Shown in pieces: positions 52,046 through 61,311 of a DNA stretch of 64,000 nt (within the stretch, counting starts at the first letter, position 1; the number at the start of each line of letters is the position of its first letter). The position numbers were made by a program, and so were the translations under genes. The notes beneath the pieces are model-generated. The model was not told the origin of the DNA. It did no database searches and was given only the letters and a program-made list of their open reading frames with translations. The stretch is from an uncultured Alphaproteobacteria bacterium (GTDB lineage Bacteria > Pseudomonadota > Alphaproteobacteria > Methylaequorales > Methylaequoraceae): NCBI GenBank assembly GCA_902526175.1, contig CABZJY010000001.1:1-64000 (forward strand), in the 5' to 3' direction.

Positions 52046-53383
52046 TCACTGCTTAAGTGTAACAATTTCTTCTGCACTTGAAGGATGAATTCCAATAGTT
52101 TCATCAAAATCTGATTTTTTCAAACCTTTTAGAACCGCAACTGAAAACCCTTGTATTATTTCAGCTGCATCTTCACCAATATAATGTAATCCTATAACTT
52201 TATCAGTTTTAGTATCAACAATCATTTTAATAAATACTTTTTCTTTGAAATTTCCCAATGAAAGTTTGAGTGGTTTAAAAGTACTTCTAAATATTTTTAT
52301 TTTTTTGAACTTTAATCTCGCTTCATTTTCTGAAAGTCCTACGGTTGCAACATTTGGATTAGAAAAAACCGCTGTAGGTATATTTTTATAATTCAACTTT
52401 TTTTTATTCCTTTTTTTTAAATTATTAACGAAATTCATCGCTTCTGCAATTGCAACTGGTGTTAGTTGAACACGATTGATTACATCACCTATTGCAAAAA
52501 TATTTTTATGGTGTGTTTCATAATAGTCATTTACGATAATATCACCACATTTGGAGATTTTTACTTTTGTATTTTTAATATTTAAATTATCAATCAAAGG
52601 AACCCTGCCTATAGCACTCATTACTTGCCCAAATTCTCGTTTTTGGTTTTTAAAGTCAACTAAAAACTTATTTTTTGTTTTAAATATTTTTTTTGGGGTT
52701 TCATTAAATAGAAATTTTACTCCTTTTGCCTCCATAGATTTATATAAAAATTCAGAAATTTCTGAATCAAAACCTCTCAAAACCATATTTCTTCGAAGAC
52801 AAACAGTTGTATCAACTCCTAAACCATTGAAAATGCTTGCAAATTCAAGAGCAATGTATCCTCCACCAATAATTAATATTTTTTTTGGCAATACTTTCAA
52901 ATCAAATGCTGAATCAGAATCAATGCAATGTTCTGCACCCTCACATTCAAGTAACTTGGGTTTACCTCCAACAGCAATTAAAATATATTTCGAATTTATA
53001 ATTTTTTTATTATTTAAAAGAATTTTATTATTTTCACCAAAAGAACCCCAACTATTAAAAACTTTCACACCAGAATTAATTAATAGATTTCTATAAATTC
53101 CATTAAGTCTTTTAAGTTCCTTTTTTTTTTCCAAAACTAATTTTGACCAATTAAAACTTTTCTTATCTATTTTCCAACCAAAGCTTTTCATTACTTCTAC
53201 ATCGTCCTGAAAATGTGCTGCATATGAATAAAGTTTTTTTGGAATACATCCCCGGTTAACGCAAGTACCACCTAAATCCTGTCCCTCAGCTAGTCCAACT
53301 TTAAACCCATAACCTGATGCTATTCTAGCAGCCCTAACACCTCCTGACCCCCCACCAATAACAAATAAATCAAAATACATCAT
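52046..53383 (-). CDS. gor: Glutathione-disulfide reductase
   Basis: FVIGGGSGGVRAARIA, GGTCVNRGCIPKKLYSYAA, HYIGEDAAEIIQGFSVAVLKG, GIHPSSAEEIVTL. Confidence 0.93.
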   Translation of the reverse strand: MMYFDLFVIGGGSGGVRAARIASGYGFKVGLAEGQDLGGTCVNRGCIPKKLYSYAAHFQDDVEVMKSFGWKIDKKSFNWSKLVLEKKKELKRLNGIYRNLLINSGVKVFNSWGSFGENNKILLNNKKIINSKYILIAVGGKPKLLECEGAEHCIDSDSAFDLKVLPKKILIIGGGYIALEFASIFNGLGVDTTVCLRRNMVLRGFDSEISEFLYKSMEAKGVKFLFNETPKKIFKTKNKFLVDFKNQKREFGQVMSAIGRVPLIDNLNIKNTKVKISKCGDIIVNDYYETHHKNIFAIGDVINRVQLTPVAIAEAMNFVNNLKKRNKKKLNYKNIPTAVFSNPNVATVGLSENEARLKFKKIKIFRSTFKPLKLSLGNFKEKVFIKMIVDTKTDKVIGLHYIGEDAAEIIQGFSVAVLKGLKKSDFDETIGIHPSSAEEIVTLKQ

Positions 53384-53438
53384 TAATACCTAATTTTGTA
53401 ATTGTTAGAGTAATTTTATTTTTTGTAATACATATAAA

Positions 53439-53466
53439 AAAAGGGGTGTATAAATACACCCCTTTT
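53439..53466. terminator. Perfect inverted repeat, probable rho-independent terminator (possibly bidirectional)
   Basis: AAAAGGGGTGTA-TAAA-TACACCCCTTTT, 12-bp stem flanked by A and T tracts. Confidence 0.8.
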
Positions 53467-53520
53467 GTAGTTAATGGAAAGCAAGCTTGCATATATATAA
53501 ACGACTCTTAAAAAAAACTT

Positions 53521-54045
53521 TTAATTATTCAATTGTTCGTAAAATTTAGTTAAGATTTGTTCAAAGTTATCTTTGTCACCACCATTTTTTTTTGTTCTAA
53601 TTATATAATCTTCACTTACATTTGAACCTAGGTAATCAAGTTGTATTCTAAATCCTTTTATAAAGTTTTTTCCATTTCCACCAGATGATGAGCAAATCAA
53701 TATTTTCTTATCTTTAAAAGCTTCCCTCCAATCTTCTGTAGCTCTACTAATCCAAGCGATAGTATTAGTAACAATGGGAGAAATACCACCATTATATTCT
53801 GGACTACACCATATAATCGCTCTCGAGTTTATAAGAATTTTTTTCACACGTTCTATTGTGTCTGGGAAAGAGTTATTTTGTTTAAACTTTTCTTCTAGAG
53901 TTGGGGTATACAATGGAAGATCATACTCTTCTAAAGATAGGACAGATATTTCACCATCACTAAAATTATCCAAATATTTTTTTATTTCATAAGATAAATC
54001 AAGATTTGTGTTCTTGGTTGAGGATATAATTAATAAATTCTTCAT
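53521..54045 (-). CDS. NADPH-dependent FMN reductase family
   Basis: IISSTKNTNLDLSYEIKKYL, IIWCSPEYNGGISPIVTNTIAWISRA. Confidence 0.85.
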   Translation of the reverse strand: MKNLLIISSTKNTNLDLSYEIKKYLDNFSDGEISVLSLEEYDLPLYTPTLEEKFKQNNSFPDTIERVKKILINSRAIIWCSPEYNGGISPIVTNTIAWISRATEDWREAFKDKKILICSSSGGNGKNFIKGFRIQLDYLGSNVSEDYIIRTKKNGGDKDNFEQILTKFYEQLNN

Positions 54046-54046
54046 T

Positions 54047-54424
54047 TTAATTTATATCTAATGCATATTCTTTTAAAATTTCAATATTTATTTTTCTTAA
54101 TACTTCTTTGTTTGTCGCATTTAAAAATATTTTAGGAGCAACTCTTGCTTTTAATGCCTCTAACCATCTATCGGTACATAAGCACCACCTATCTCCAGGT
54201 TTAAGTCCTTTAAAATTAAAAGCAGGATTGGTACTTATGAGATCATTACCTTTTTTTAAAGAAAAATTTAAAAAATCTAACGTCATTTCTGCGCAGACCA
54301 TATGCATGCCAGTATCTTTGTCACTTGATGTACAACAACCATCTCTATAATATCCAGTAAGTGGATCTAGAGAGCAGAGTTCAAGTGGTTGATCAAAAAT
54401 ATTATATTTTAATAACGTTGTCAT
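54047..54424 (-). CDS. DUF2237 family protein
   Basis: DQPLELCSLDPLTGYYRDGCCTSSDKDTGMHMVCAEMT..LKPGDRWCLCTDRWLEA. Confidence 0.85.
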   Translation of the reverse strand: MTTLLKYNIFDQPLELCSLDPLTGYYRDGCCTSSDKDTGMHMVCAEMTLDFLNFSLKKGNDLISTNPAFNFKGLKPGDRWCLCTDRWLEALKARVAPKIFLNATNKEVLRKINIEILKEYALDIN

Positions 54425-54906
54425 TATCTACAATCTAAAAACAATCGATTATGAATACCAATTTTCTTTATCAGAAAAAATCCAGTCGATTTTATAAATC
54501 CGTTGTTGATATAAAAGTCAACTGCATTCCTTCTTGAATTACACCACAAAATATCCAAGTTGTCATCTTTCTTTGCTAAACATAATAGATATTTTATTAA
54601 GTGAGACCCAAACCCAAGTTTCCTAAACAGTTTTTGGGTGAACATACCTCTAATTTGATAACTTTTTAGATTATTTTTTAAGGAATAAGGTTTTTTAATG
54701 AGGGAAGCACCCGTTACGATTTTTTTTTTGTAAGTAATAATGTAGTGCTTTGTCTCCTTGTCAAAGTCCTCATCATATATTGCATAAAAATTTGGTAATC
54801 TTTCATACAATACATTTTTTCGGACAGTTCTTAATGCAGTAACATCTTTAACAGAATTAATTTTTTTTATTTCTTTTGTCTGGTATTGGGTCAAATTTAG
54901 AATCAA
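54424..54906 (-). CDS. GNAT-like N-acetyltransferase
   Basis: QIRGMFTQKLFRKLGFGSHLIKYLLCLAKK, LWCNSRRNAVDFYINNGFI. Confidence 0.75.
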   Translation of the reverse strand: MILNLTQYQTKEIKKINSVKDVTALRTVRKNVLYERLPNFYAIYDEDFDKETKHYIITYKKKIVTGASLIKKPYSLKNNLKSYQIRGMFTQKLFRKLGFGSHLIKYLLCLAKKDDNLDILWCNSRRNAVDFYINNGFIKSTGFFLIKKIGIHNRLFLDCR

Positions 54907-55132
54907 ATATAGGGTTACATTTTAAAATCCTTATTATAGTTAAATATGATCCCTTAAAAATACCAAATTTTTTTAATACATTTATCGAGTATTCTGAACA
55001 CGAAGGAAAATATCTACAATTATTTGGAAAAAATGGAGAAATAATATATTGGTATATCTTTACTAGATAAATTAAAATATTTCTTGCATTTTTATTTAGT
55101 TTTTTTCCAACTTGTATCATTTTTTGTATCAC
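54857..55132 (-). CDS. yidD: Membrane protein insertion efficiency factor YidD
   Basis: LVKIYQYIISPFFPNNCRYFPSCSEYSINVLKKFGIFKGSYLTIIRILKCNPIF..DPIP. Confidence 0.92.
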   Translation of the reverse strand: MIQKMIQVGKKLNKNARNILIYLVKIYQYIISPFFPNNCRYFPSCSEYSINVLKKFGIFKGSYLTIIRILKCNPIFDSKFDPIPDKRNKKN

Positions 55133-56486
55133 TTATTTCAACTCCTAATATTTCAAGTTTTTTCCTTAATTTATCTGCTTTTTCAAAATTCTTTTCTATC
55201 CTTGCATTATTTCTTTCTTTAATTAGATCCTCAATAAATTTTTTTTCTTCGGTCTTTATAAAAAATTTTTTTTTACTATTTATTTCTAATGATAGCCCCA
55301 AATTATTTTTTATAAATTGAAGATTAGATTTTATTTTTTTCTGATCTAATTTTTTTTTTTCTGAGAGTTGCTTGGTCATTTTAAATAATATTCCAAATAC
55401 ATTTGGGGTATTCAAATCGTCCATTAAAGCATCTTTTATTTCGCAACAAAATGAAGTTTTTTCTTCATTTGTAATTTTCACATTTTCAGTTTCTTTTGCT
55501 ATTCTATTTAATCTTTCCAAATTTTTCTCTGCTTGTTCTAAAACACTATCTGTCCAATTTAAAGGTTGTCTATAGTGACTTGATAGTAAAGCCAATCTTA
55601 TACATTGTCCGGATTTATTTTTTAATAAAGTATTTATTAATTTTATATTTCCAATACTTTTTGACATTTTTTCTCCACTTACCTGAACAAAACCATTGTG
55701 AAACCAATATCTAGAGAAATTTTCTGGTCTCATATTCTTACCAATCAAGCAACAACTCTGAGCGATCTCATTATCATGATGAGGAAATCTAAGATCTGCG
55801 CCTCCGCAATGAATATCAAATGGTAAAGAAAGTGTTTTTTCTGACATAACAGAACATTCTATATGCCAACCTGGTCTACCCTTACCCCACGGAGAATCCC
55901 AAGAGGGTTCGTCAGATTTGCTTGGTTTCCAAAGTACAAAATCTGCGTTACTTTTCTTAAAAGGAGCAACATCAATTCTATTTCCTGCTATTTGTTCCTC
56001 AATACTTCTTTTAGAAAGACTTCCATAATATTTATAGGAAGGAACATGAAACAAAACGTGACCGTCAACACAATATGCATTATTAGTGTCAATCAATTTT
56101 GTAATTGCATTAATCATTTCTTTTATATAATTAGTTGCTTTAGGTTGAACATTGGGGTGTTCTACCCCAATCATCTCCATATCTTCATTATAAATTTTGT
56201 GAAATTTTTGGGTAATTTTTTTAATTGGTGTACCTGTTTCTAAGGATTTTTTTATGATTTTGTCGTCAATATCTGTAATATTTGAAACATATGTAACCTT
56301 AGGATAAATACTTCTTAAAACTCTTACAAGAACATCGCATGCTACAGCCATTCTTGCATTACCAATATGTGCAAAATCATAAACTGTAGGACCACAAGCA
56401 TATATCCTTATATTTTGTTTATCAAAAGGTATAAAATTAGTTTTTTTATTACTTAAGGAATCAAATATTTTTAATTCATTCTTCAT
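55092..56486 (-). CDS. cysS: Cysteinyl-tRNA synthetase
   Basis: RIYACGPTVYDFAHIGNARMAVACDVLVR, WHIECSVMSEKTL, GEKMSKSIGN. Confidence 0.97.
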   Translation of the reverse strand: MKNELKIFDSLSNKKTNFIPFDKQNIRIYACGPTVYDFAHIGNARMAVACDVLVRVLRSIYPKVTYVSNITDIDDKIIKKSLETGTPIKKITQKFHKIYNEDMEMIGVEHPNVQPKATNYIKEMINAITKLIDTNNAYCVDGHVLFHVPSYKYYGSLSKRSIEEQIAGNRIDVAPFKKSNADFVLWKPSKSDEPSWDSPWGKGRPGWHIECSVMSEKTLSLPFDIHCGGADLRFPHHDNEIAQSCCLIGKNMRPENFSRYWFHNGFVQVSGEKMSKSIGNIKLINTLLKNKSGQCIRLALLSSHYRQPLNWTDSVLEQAEKNLERLNRIAKETENVKITNEEKTSFCCEIKDALMDDLNTPNVFGILFKMTKQLSEKKKLDQKKIKSNLQFIKNNLGLSLEINSKKKFFIKTEEKKFIEDLIKERNNARIEKNFEKADKLRKKLEILGVEISDTKNDTSWKKTK

Positions 56487-56661
56487 ATGAATTTATTTTT
56501 TTTCTAAAATTATCATCAACTTTGAATATAAACCCGTCTTCTTCATGAATTGTAGATCCTCTACTATGATAAAGATTAATATGCTGTTTAAATTTTTTAA
56601 GATCTTTAATAAGAAATTTTTTATTGTTTAGATCACTGATATAGATATTCTTTTTTTTCAT
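56476..56661 (-). CDS. Hypothetical small protein
   Basis: 61-aa ORF, overlaps the cysS start. Confidence 0.4.
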   Translation of the reverse strand: MKKKNIYISDLNNKKFLIKDLKKFKQHINLYHSRGSTIHEEDGFIFKVDDNFRKKINSYEE

Positions 56662-56668
56662 TCTATCA

Positions 56669-56926
56669 TCATTTCACACTAAACTCGTCCTCATATTCTG
56701 GGAAGTAATTATTTATAATATTTAAATTAAAACTTTTCAAAATTTGTGTATTAGGTTCTCTTTTTAAAAGAAATTCAAATGATTCTTTTATAATTTCTCG
56801 CTTACTTTTATTTTTTTTAAATCTCAAATAATACTTATCTTCAAAAATTACTGTGTGCTTTGATTCTTCATCAGATTTTACATAAACTACAAAATTATTA
56901 TTATCAATTTCATTAATAATAATCAT
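56669..56926 (-). CDS. Hypothetical protein
   Basis: 85-aa ORF with YYLRFKKNKSKREIIKESFEFLLKREPNTQILKSFNL; tightly packed with neighbours. Confidence 0.5.
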   Translation of the reverse strand: MIIINEIDNNNFVVYVKSDEESKHTVIFEDKYYLRFKKNKSKREIIKESFEFLLKREPNTQILKSFNLNIINNYFPEYEDEFSVK

Positions 56927-57129
56927 TACTTATTTACTTTTCTTTTAAAAATATATCTAAATCTAGAACTTTTTCCATCTTTATTAGAGTTGTTTTCACC
57001 CATATCTAAAACACATACTAATTCAAAACCTAATTCTCCGTAATTTTTATTTAAGTATGATTCTACAACTTCATTATTATGGTGTTCTATATTTTTATAA
57101 TCAAACACTTTATATTCAAAATTTTTCAT
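56926..57129 (-). CDS. Hypothetical small protein (DUF4177-like appearance)
   Basis: 67 aa: FEYKVFDY..ESYLNKNYGELGFELVCVLDMG..FRYIFKRK, a pattern reminiscent of DUF4177. Confidence 0.5.
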   Translation of the reverse strand: MKNFEYKVFDYKNIEHHNNEVVESYLNKNYGELGFELVCVLDMGENNSNKDGKSSRFRYIFKRKVNK

Positions 57130-57133
57130 ATTT

Positions 57134-57433
57134 TTATTTTCTTAAACTCAAAAATTTGTAACCTTTATATATAAAAAATATTCCAGATATAAAACTTACC
57201 AGATTTAAAATTAAAGATATAGACTGCACAGATTTATTTACTCTTTGCCCGTCATTCAAGCATTTATTAAAACCTTCATTTTCTGAATAATTATCTTTTA
57301 AATCATTAAGGCAAATATCAGATATAGTTTTTACTTCTTGTGTAAGCAGGCTTGAAATTAATATAAAATTAAAGCTAAAAAATGTTAACCCTAAGAATAT
57401 TAAGAAAATGCCAAATATTTTTTTTAACAACAT
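57134..57433 (-). CDS. Hypothetical membrane protein (two TM segments)
   Basis: 99 aa, hydrophobic N- and C-terminal segments. Confidence 0.55.
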   Translation of the reverse strand: MLLKKIFGIFLIFLGLTFFSFNFILISSLLTQEVKTISDICLNDLKDNYSENEGFNKCLNDGQRVNKSVQSISLILNLVSFISGIFFIYKGYKFLSLRK

Positions 57434-57520
57434 TTATATAAAACATAAAATATTTTTTACTATAATCAATAAAAGTAGTAAGATTAACATTTTTTTGAAA
57501 ACCCATAATACATAATTTCT

Positions 57521-57796
57521 ATGTACGTAAGAGTAATTGTATTAAAATATTCTTCTAAAATTGATGCTGATGCCATGACAGCGTTAGCAAAATATGAAAT
57601 GATACACAAATTGGAAGGGATAATATCTATAGAAGTAATAAAAATTAGCGATCTTCAATCTGTTGCTATTACAAAGTGGCACTCAAAAGAACTGGCTGAA
57701 AAAGGTGGTTCTGTGTATATTGATAAAGTTAAAAAACAAAGTAATATTAAAGTTGAAGTTTATGCTGGGGAAAGAGACTTTATTGTAGAAAAATAG
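57521..57796 (+). CDS. Hypothetical protein, possible dimeric alpha/beta-barrel
   Basis: 91 aa; divergent from 57433, good coding character. Confidence 0.55.
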   Translation: MYVRVIVLKYSSKIDADAMTALAKYEMIHKLEGIISIEVIKISDLQSVAITKWHSKELAEKGGSVYIDKVKKQSNIKVEVYAGERDFIVEK

Positions 57797-57870
57797 TTTT
57801 ATTCAATTTATTTTAATATATTAAATTTTTTACCCAGAAATACAATTTTACATTCTTGGAAATTACAGAA

Positions 57871-58053
57871 ATGACCGATCGTATAAGTTTAGATAAATTT
57901 TGTGACATTCTTTCTAAAATGAATATGGACTTTACAGATTTTGTTTTAGAAGACTGGGAATCAATAGAGGATGGTAACACTAAACTTAATGGTATGACAG
58001 AAAAAGAATGGTTAGAGTTATACTTCAAGTTTATAAAAGGGGATTTCAAGTAG
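57871..58053 (+). CDS. Hypothetical small acidic protein
   Basis: MTDRISLDKFCDILSKMNMDFTDFVLEDWESIEDGNTKLNGMTEKEWLELYFKFIKGDFK; preferred over the antisense ORF. Confidence 0.5.
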   Translation: MTDRISLDKFCDILSKMNMDFTDFVLEDWESIEDGNTKLNGMTEKEWLELYFKFIKGDFK

Positions 58054-58062
58054 TGCTTATAA

Positions 58063-58359
58063 TTATTCAGAATTTAGTCTTTTTATTTCACAATTAACGT
58101 AATTGTTAGTGTTTTCTAAATATGTTTTTAGTTTATTAGCATAATTTTCAATATCTAGGTTAAAAGAATCAATTTTATTATAATAATTCTGAATTTCGTT
58201 TTCACCGCAAGAATGCGTTCCTAATGATTGATTAACACAATTAGGTATTTTAGGTCTGATTGGCTTTTTGTTTGGAGCAGACGGTACTATACAATTAGTT
58301 AAACATTCACTAGAAAGTGAAATAAGTATGATAAAAATATAAATAAAGTTTTTGATCAC
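58063..58359 (-). CDS. Hypothetical secreted protein
   Basis: 98 aa with N-terminal signal-like segment. Confidence 0.5.
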   Translation of the reverse strand: MIKNFIYIFIILISLSSECLTNCIVPSAPNKKPIRPKIPNCVNQSLGTHSCGENEIQNYYNKIDSFNLDIENYANKLKTYLENTNNYVNCEIKRLNSE

Positions 58360-58413
58360 ATCTTTAAAATAAAAATTTTAATAACTTAATTGAAAATAAT
58401 ATTCAAAATCTAT

Positions 58414-58860
58414 TTACAACAAACCATGTATAACATATTTCAATATCCTAACAACTTGATCTTGATCTTTTGCAACAGCGGACGCAAAAGCATCTACTTC
58501 TTTTAAAGCATGTTGATGCTCGTCACTATGAATAACTATGATTGATTTATTTAATGCAGAGGCATAACCGGCATCAAAGGCAGCATTCCATTGTTTATAC
58601 TTTTCTCCAAATTTTACTATGACAACATCCGAATCCTTTATTGATTTTTTTGTTTTTATTGAATTTATTTTTGCGCCTTTATTATCTTTCCAAAATCTTC
58701 TTTCCTCATCCCCGAGAATCTCAACACCACAATTATCAGAAAAATCGTGGTTGGTAATTGGTGATGAAAATTTAATATTCAAATTTTCATCTTTGCAAAG
58801 TTTTATTATTTGATCTCTCCAATCTGTATGAATTTCACCAGACAAGTAAACATTTAGCAT
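58414..58860 (-). CDS. YtoQ family protein
   Basis: MLNVYLSGEIHTDWRDQIIKLCKDENLNIKFSSPITNHDFSD..WNAAFDAGYASALNKSIIVIHSDEHQHALKEVDAFASAVAKDQDQVVRILKYV. Confidence 0.88.
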   Translation of the reverse strand: MLNVYLSGEIHTDWRDQIIKLCKDENLNIKFSSPITNHDFSDNCGVEILGDEERRFWKDNKGAKINSIKTKKSIKDSDVVIVKFGEKYKQWNAAFDAGYASALNKSIIVIHSDEHQHALKEVDAFASAVAKDQDQVVRILKYVIHGLL

Positions 58861-58935
58861 TTTTTTTCTCCTTAAATTTAAATTGGGATTTTTTTATATC
58901 AGAATTTTCTATCTACATTTCTATCATTTATATTT

Positions 58936-59328
58936 TTATTTTTTGTCAAAATCTATTGTGATACATTCAGAGCTCTCAATATACTTAAAATTTTTGTCAT
59001 AAATTTTGTATCCAAAAAAAAGATTATAATATTTACCTAGATGTGAAAATTCGTAATATTCATCCGATCGTTCTAGACCTTTGCCGATTGAATATCTATT
59101 TGAATACTGGTTAATTAGTTTGCCTTTCTCGAAATATCTCAAACAATCTTTAACTAAAATATTTTCCTCAACTTCATTATAACCAGAAACTAATAAATTA
59201 GGTGTCAAAACCCAAAAAATATTTACAAAAAAAATAAATAATATTTTTAAGAAAAAAAATTTAAAATTTTTTAATTGTATTCTTTTATTTTGCAAGTTTT
59301 TTTTCAATTTCGTGAATATCATCATCAA
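58936..59328 (-). CDS. Hypothetical membrane-anchored/secreted protein
   Basis: 130 aa, one hydrophobic segment; start uncertain because it overlaps the 59285..59464 ORF. Confidence 0.45.
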   Translation of the reverse strand: MMMIFTKLKKNLQNKRIQLKNFKFFFLKILFIFFVNIFWVLTPNLLVSGYNEVEENILVKDCLRYFEKGKLINQYSNRYSIGKGLERSDEYYEFSHLGKYYNLFFGYKIYDKNFKYIESSECITIDFDKK

Positions 59329-59464
59329 GATCCTCTAAAATACTTTTAACAATGAGGAGTTGTTCGTTTATTTCCTTGTTTTTTGATTTCAAGTCAAAAA
59401 AAAGATATAGATTTGAAATTATAATAATAAAGATTCCAAATAAACCAATATTTACTTTCATCAT
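59285..59464 (-). CDS. Small membrane-anchored coiled-coil protein (59 aa)
   Basis: Own translation: MMKVNIGLFGIFIIIISNLYLFFDLKSKNKEINEQLLIVKSILEDLDDDIHEIEKKLAK*, preceded by a GGAG Shine-Dalgarno. Not in ORF track. Confidence 0.6.
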   Translation of the reverse strand: MMKVNIGLFGIFIIIISNLYLFFDLKSKNKEINEQLLIVKSILEDLDDDIHEIEKKLAK

Positions 59465-59610
59465 AATTTTTTTTCTCCATGAAAATTATATCAAAATAGT
59501 AATATTATCATTGTATTACATTAAAAAAAATTATCGCAATAATGACAATAAAATACTTTTCTTTGAAAATAATAATCATATATATAATTTGCAATTAACA
59601 AATTAACCAA

Positions 59611-60381
59611 ATGTACTTTTATTTTTCATTTTTCTTTCACATATCACTGTTCTTAATTACATTCGATTTATTATCAAAAGACTTAGAGCAGACCAGTATG
59701 GAAGATCTTAATAATATTCCATTACAATGTAAAAATGCACTCGAATGGTACGAGCGCCACCCTACATACAAAGGTGAATATAAAAGAGTTTATAAATATT
59801 GTAAAACCTACGCAAAAGATGTAAGCCCGCAAGGGTTTGAAGCTAATCCTATACTTTCAGATTTTGGAAGTATGAATGGGGTAAATACCAGACCTCGTGA
59901 TACTATTCATCAAGGAATAGACATAATTGGTCCTGAAAATCAAAAAATCATTGCTATTGCTGATGGTGTAGTATTAGAAACAACAGTTGAAGATTGCTGG
60001 GGGGCTACAGTTATAATCGATCATGGTAAATCTTTTGACGGTAAAAATTTAATTGTGATCTATGGACATGTTGGAGAATTTTTGGTTAAGGAAAATCAAC
60101 AAGTAAAGAGGGGAGATTTAATAGCAAAACTTCCAGAAAATGTGAAATATCGGTGTATGGCCAGAGTGCGTCATCTTCATCTGCAAATTGGTCAAAGATA
60201 TTGTGAAAAAAGTGAAAAAGATAATTGGGGGTGCAAATATTTTATTAAAGATTACTACAGTTCTCTAAACCCTCATGATTACTGGTCAAATGGGCCAAAC
60301 CAAGTTTCATGTTTTGAGAAAAATAAAACTTTTAAGGAAGGTACAATAACATATCCGTTTCCTTGCAAAAGAAAAGGTTAG
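59611..60381 (+). CDS. Secreted M23-family metallopeptidase-like protein
   Basis: N-terminal hydrophobic segment, HQGIDIIGPENQKIIAIADGVVLETT, IDHGKS..LIVIYGHVGEFLVKENQQVKRGDLIAKL, HLHLQI. Confidence 0.85.
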   Translation: MYFYFSFFFHISLFLITFDLLSKDLEQTSMEDLNNIPLQCKNALEWYERHPTYKGEYKRVYKYCKTYAKDVSPQGFEANPILSDFGSMNGVNTRPRDTIHQGIDIIGPENQKIIAIADGVVLETTVEDCWGATVIIDHGKSFDGKNLIVIYGHVGEFLVKENQQVKRGDLIAKLPENVKYRCMARVRHLHLQIGQRYCEKSEKDNWGCKYFIKDYYSSLNPHDYWSNGPNQVSCFEKNKTFKEGTITYPFPCKRKG

Positions 60382-60404
60382 TTAGCAATAACTTTTTTAG
60401 ATAG

Positions 60405-60965
60405 CTATTCCTTTAAGATATTATTAATTGTGTTGTTTTTTGGATTGTTTACCTCGGTTGATACTCTAAATATCAATAAGTTTTTAGTATTCAAACATTC
60501 AAAATTGTGATTTTTTAAAAACCATTTATCAAAATCTAAATAATCTAATATTACTGGTTGCCTTTCATGAATAATATTGGTGTTTGCATAACTCTGTCTG
60601 GTAACAATGCATGCTTCATTATCATTTTTAATCCCAGCAAAGTACAACATGTTATTTTTAAATGTGTGATAATAGGGATTCTTTACTTTTTCTCTTTTCC
60701 ACTCAAAATAACCATTAGCTATAAATATACATCTTTCTGTTTTTGAAAAAATTTTTTTCTCACCTAATGTCTCTGATCTTGCATTTATAATATTTATTTT
60801 TTTTGACCAGTTTATACTAATACCCCATTTAACTTTAGTAATTTTATTATTTCTGTCTATAACTAAAACATTTGAGTTAGGTACAATATTATAATTAGGA
60901 ATAACTTTTCTTTTAATTTTAAGTTTTGACTTTGACAAATCATACAATGTAAACCTTCCACACAT
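60405..60965 (-). CDS. SRAP (SOS response-associated peptidase, YedK/HMCES) family
   Basis: MCGRFTLYD (catalytic Cys2), IPNYNIVPNSNVLVI, NARSETLGEKKIF, GYFEWKRE, HERQPVIL; start set so Cys is residue 2 (track ORF extends to 61004). Confidence 0.92.
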   Translation of the reverse strand: MCGRFTLYDLSKSKLKIKRKVIPNYNIVPNSNVLVIDRNNKITKVKWGISINWSKKINIINARSETLGEKKIFSKTERCIFIANGYFEWKREKVKNPYYHTFKNNMLYFAGIKNDNEACIVTRQSYANTNIIHERQPVILDYLDFDKWFLKNHNFECLNTKNLLIFRVSTEVNNPKNNTINNILKE

Positions 60966-60972
60966 AAGATCT

Positions 60973-61158
60973 CTAATTTTTTTCACTCTTCCAAGTTCCT
61001 CCATACTTGTATGTATGGAGATAACTATTTTTAATTATTTTTAAACATATTTCACAAACAAAAACCCATTTTTCTAGGTTTTTATACTTGCACCGAAAAA
61101 GTATTTTTAAAACTTTTTTACACTCGAAACATTTTTTATTTCTTTTTCTTAGTGGCAT
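60973..61158 (-). CDS. Small zinc-ribbon-like protein
   Basis: 61 aa with CFEC..FRC..FVCEIC cysteines and C-terminal YKYGGTWK. Confidence 0.6.
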   Translation of the reverse strand: MPLRKRNKKCFECKKVLKILFRCKYKNLEKWVFVCEICLKIIKNSYLHTYKYGGTWKSEKN

Positions 61159-61311
61159 TGATATTGAAATTAAATTTATATTTGTAAGAGGTAATAAAAA
61201 TGATTTTTAAAACCAAATTTTAAAATTTTTAAGACTTAAGAAAATATTTACTTTTTCAAATCATATCTTATGTAATATACTCTTTATGATGATTATTAGA
61301 AAGGGTTAATT

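Noticed and set aside
52551-53096. 181-aa plus-strand ORF
   Set aside because: Fully antisense to gor, which has clear family motifs.
55863-56243. 126-aa plus-strand ORF
   Set aside because: Antisense to cysS.
57813-58049. 78-aa minus-strand ORF
   Set aside because: Antisense to the acidic ORF at 57871..58053, which has the more protein-like composition.
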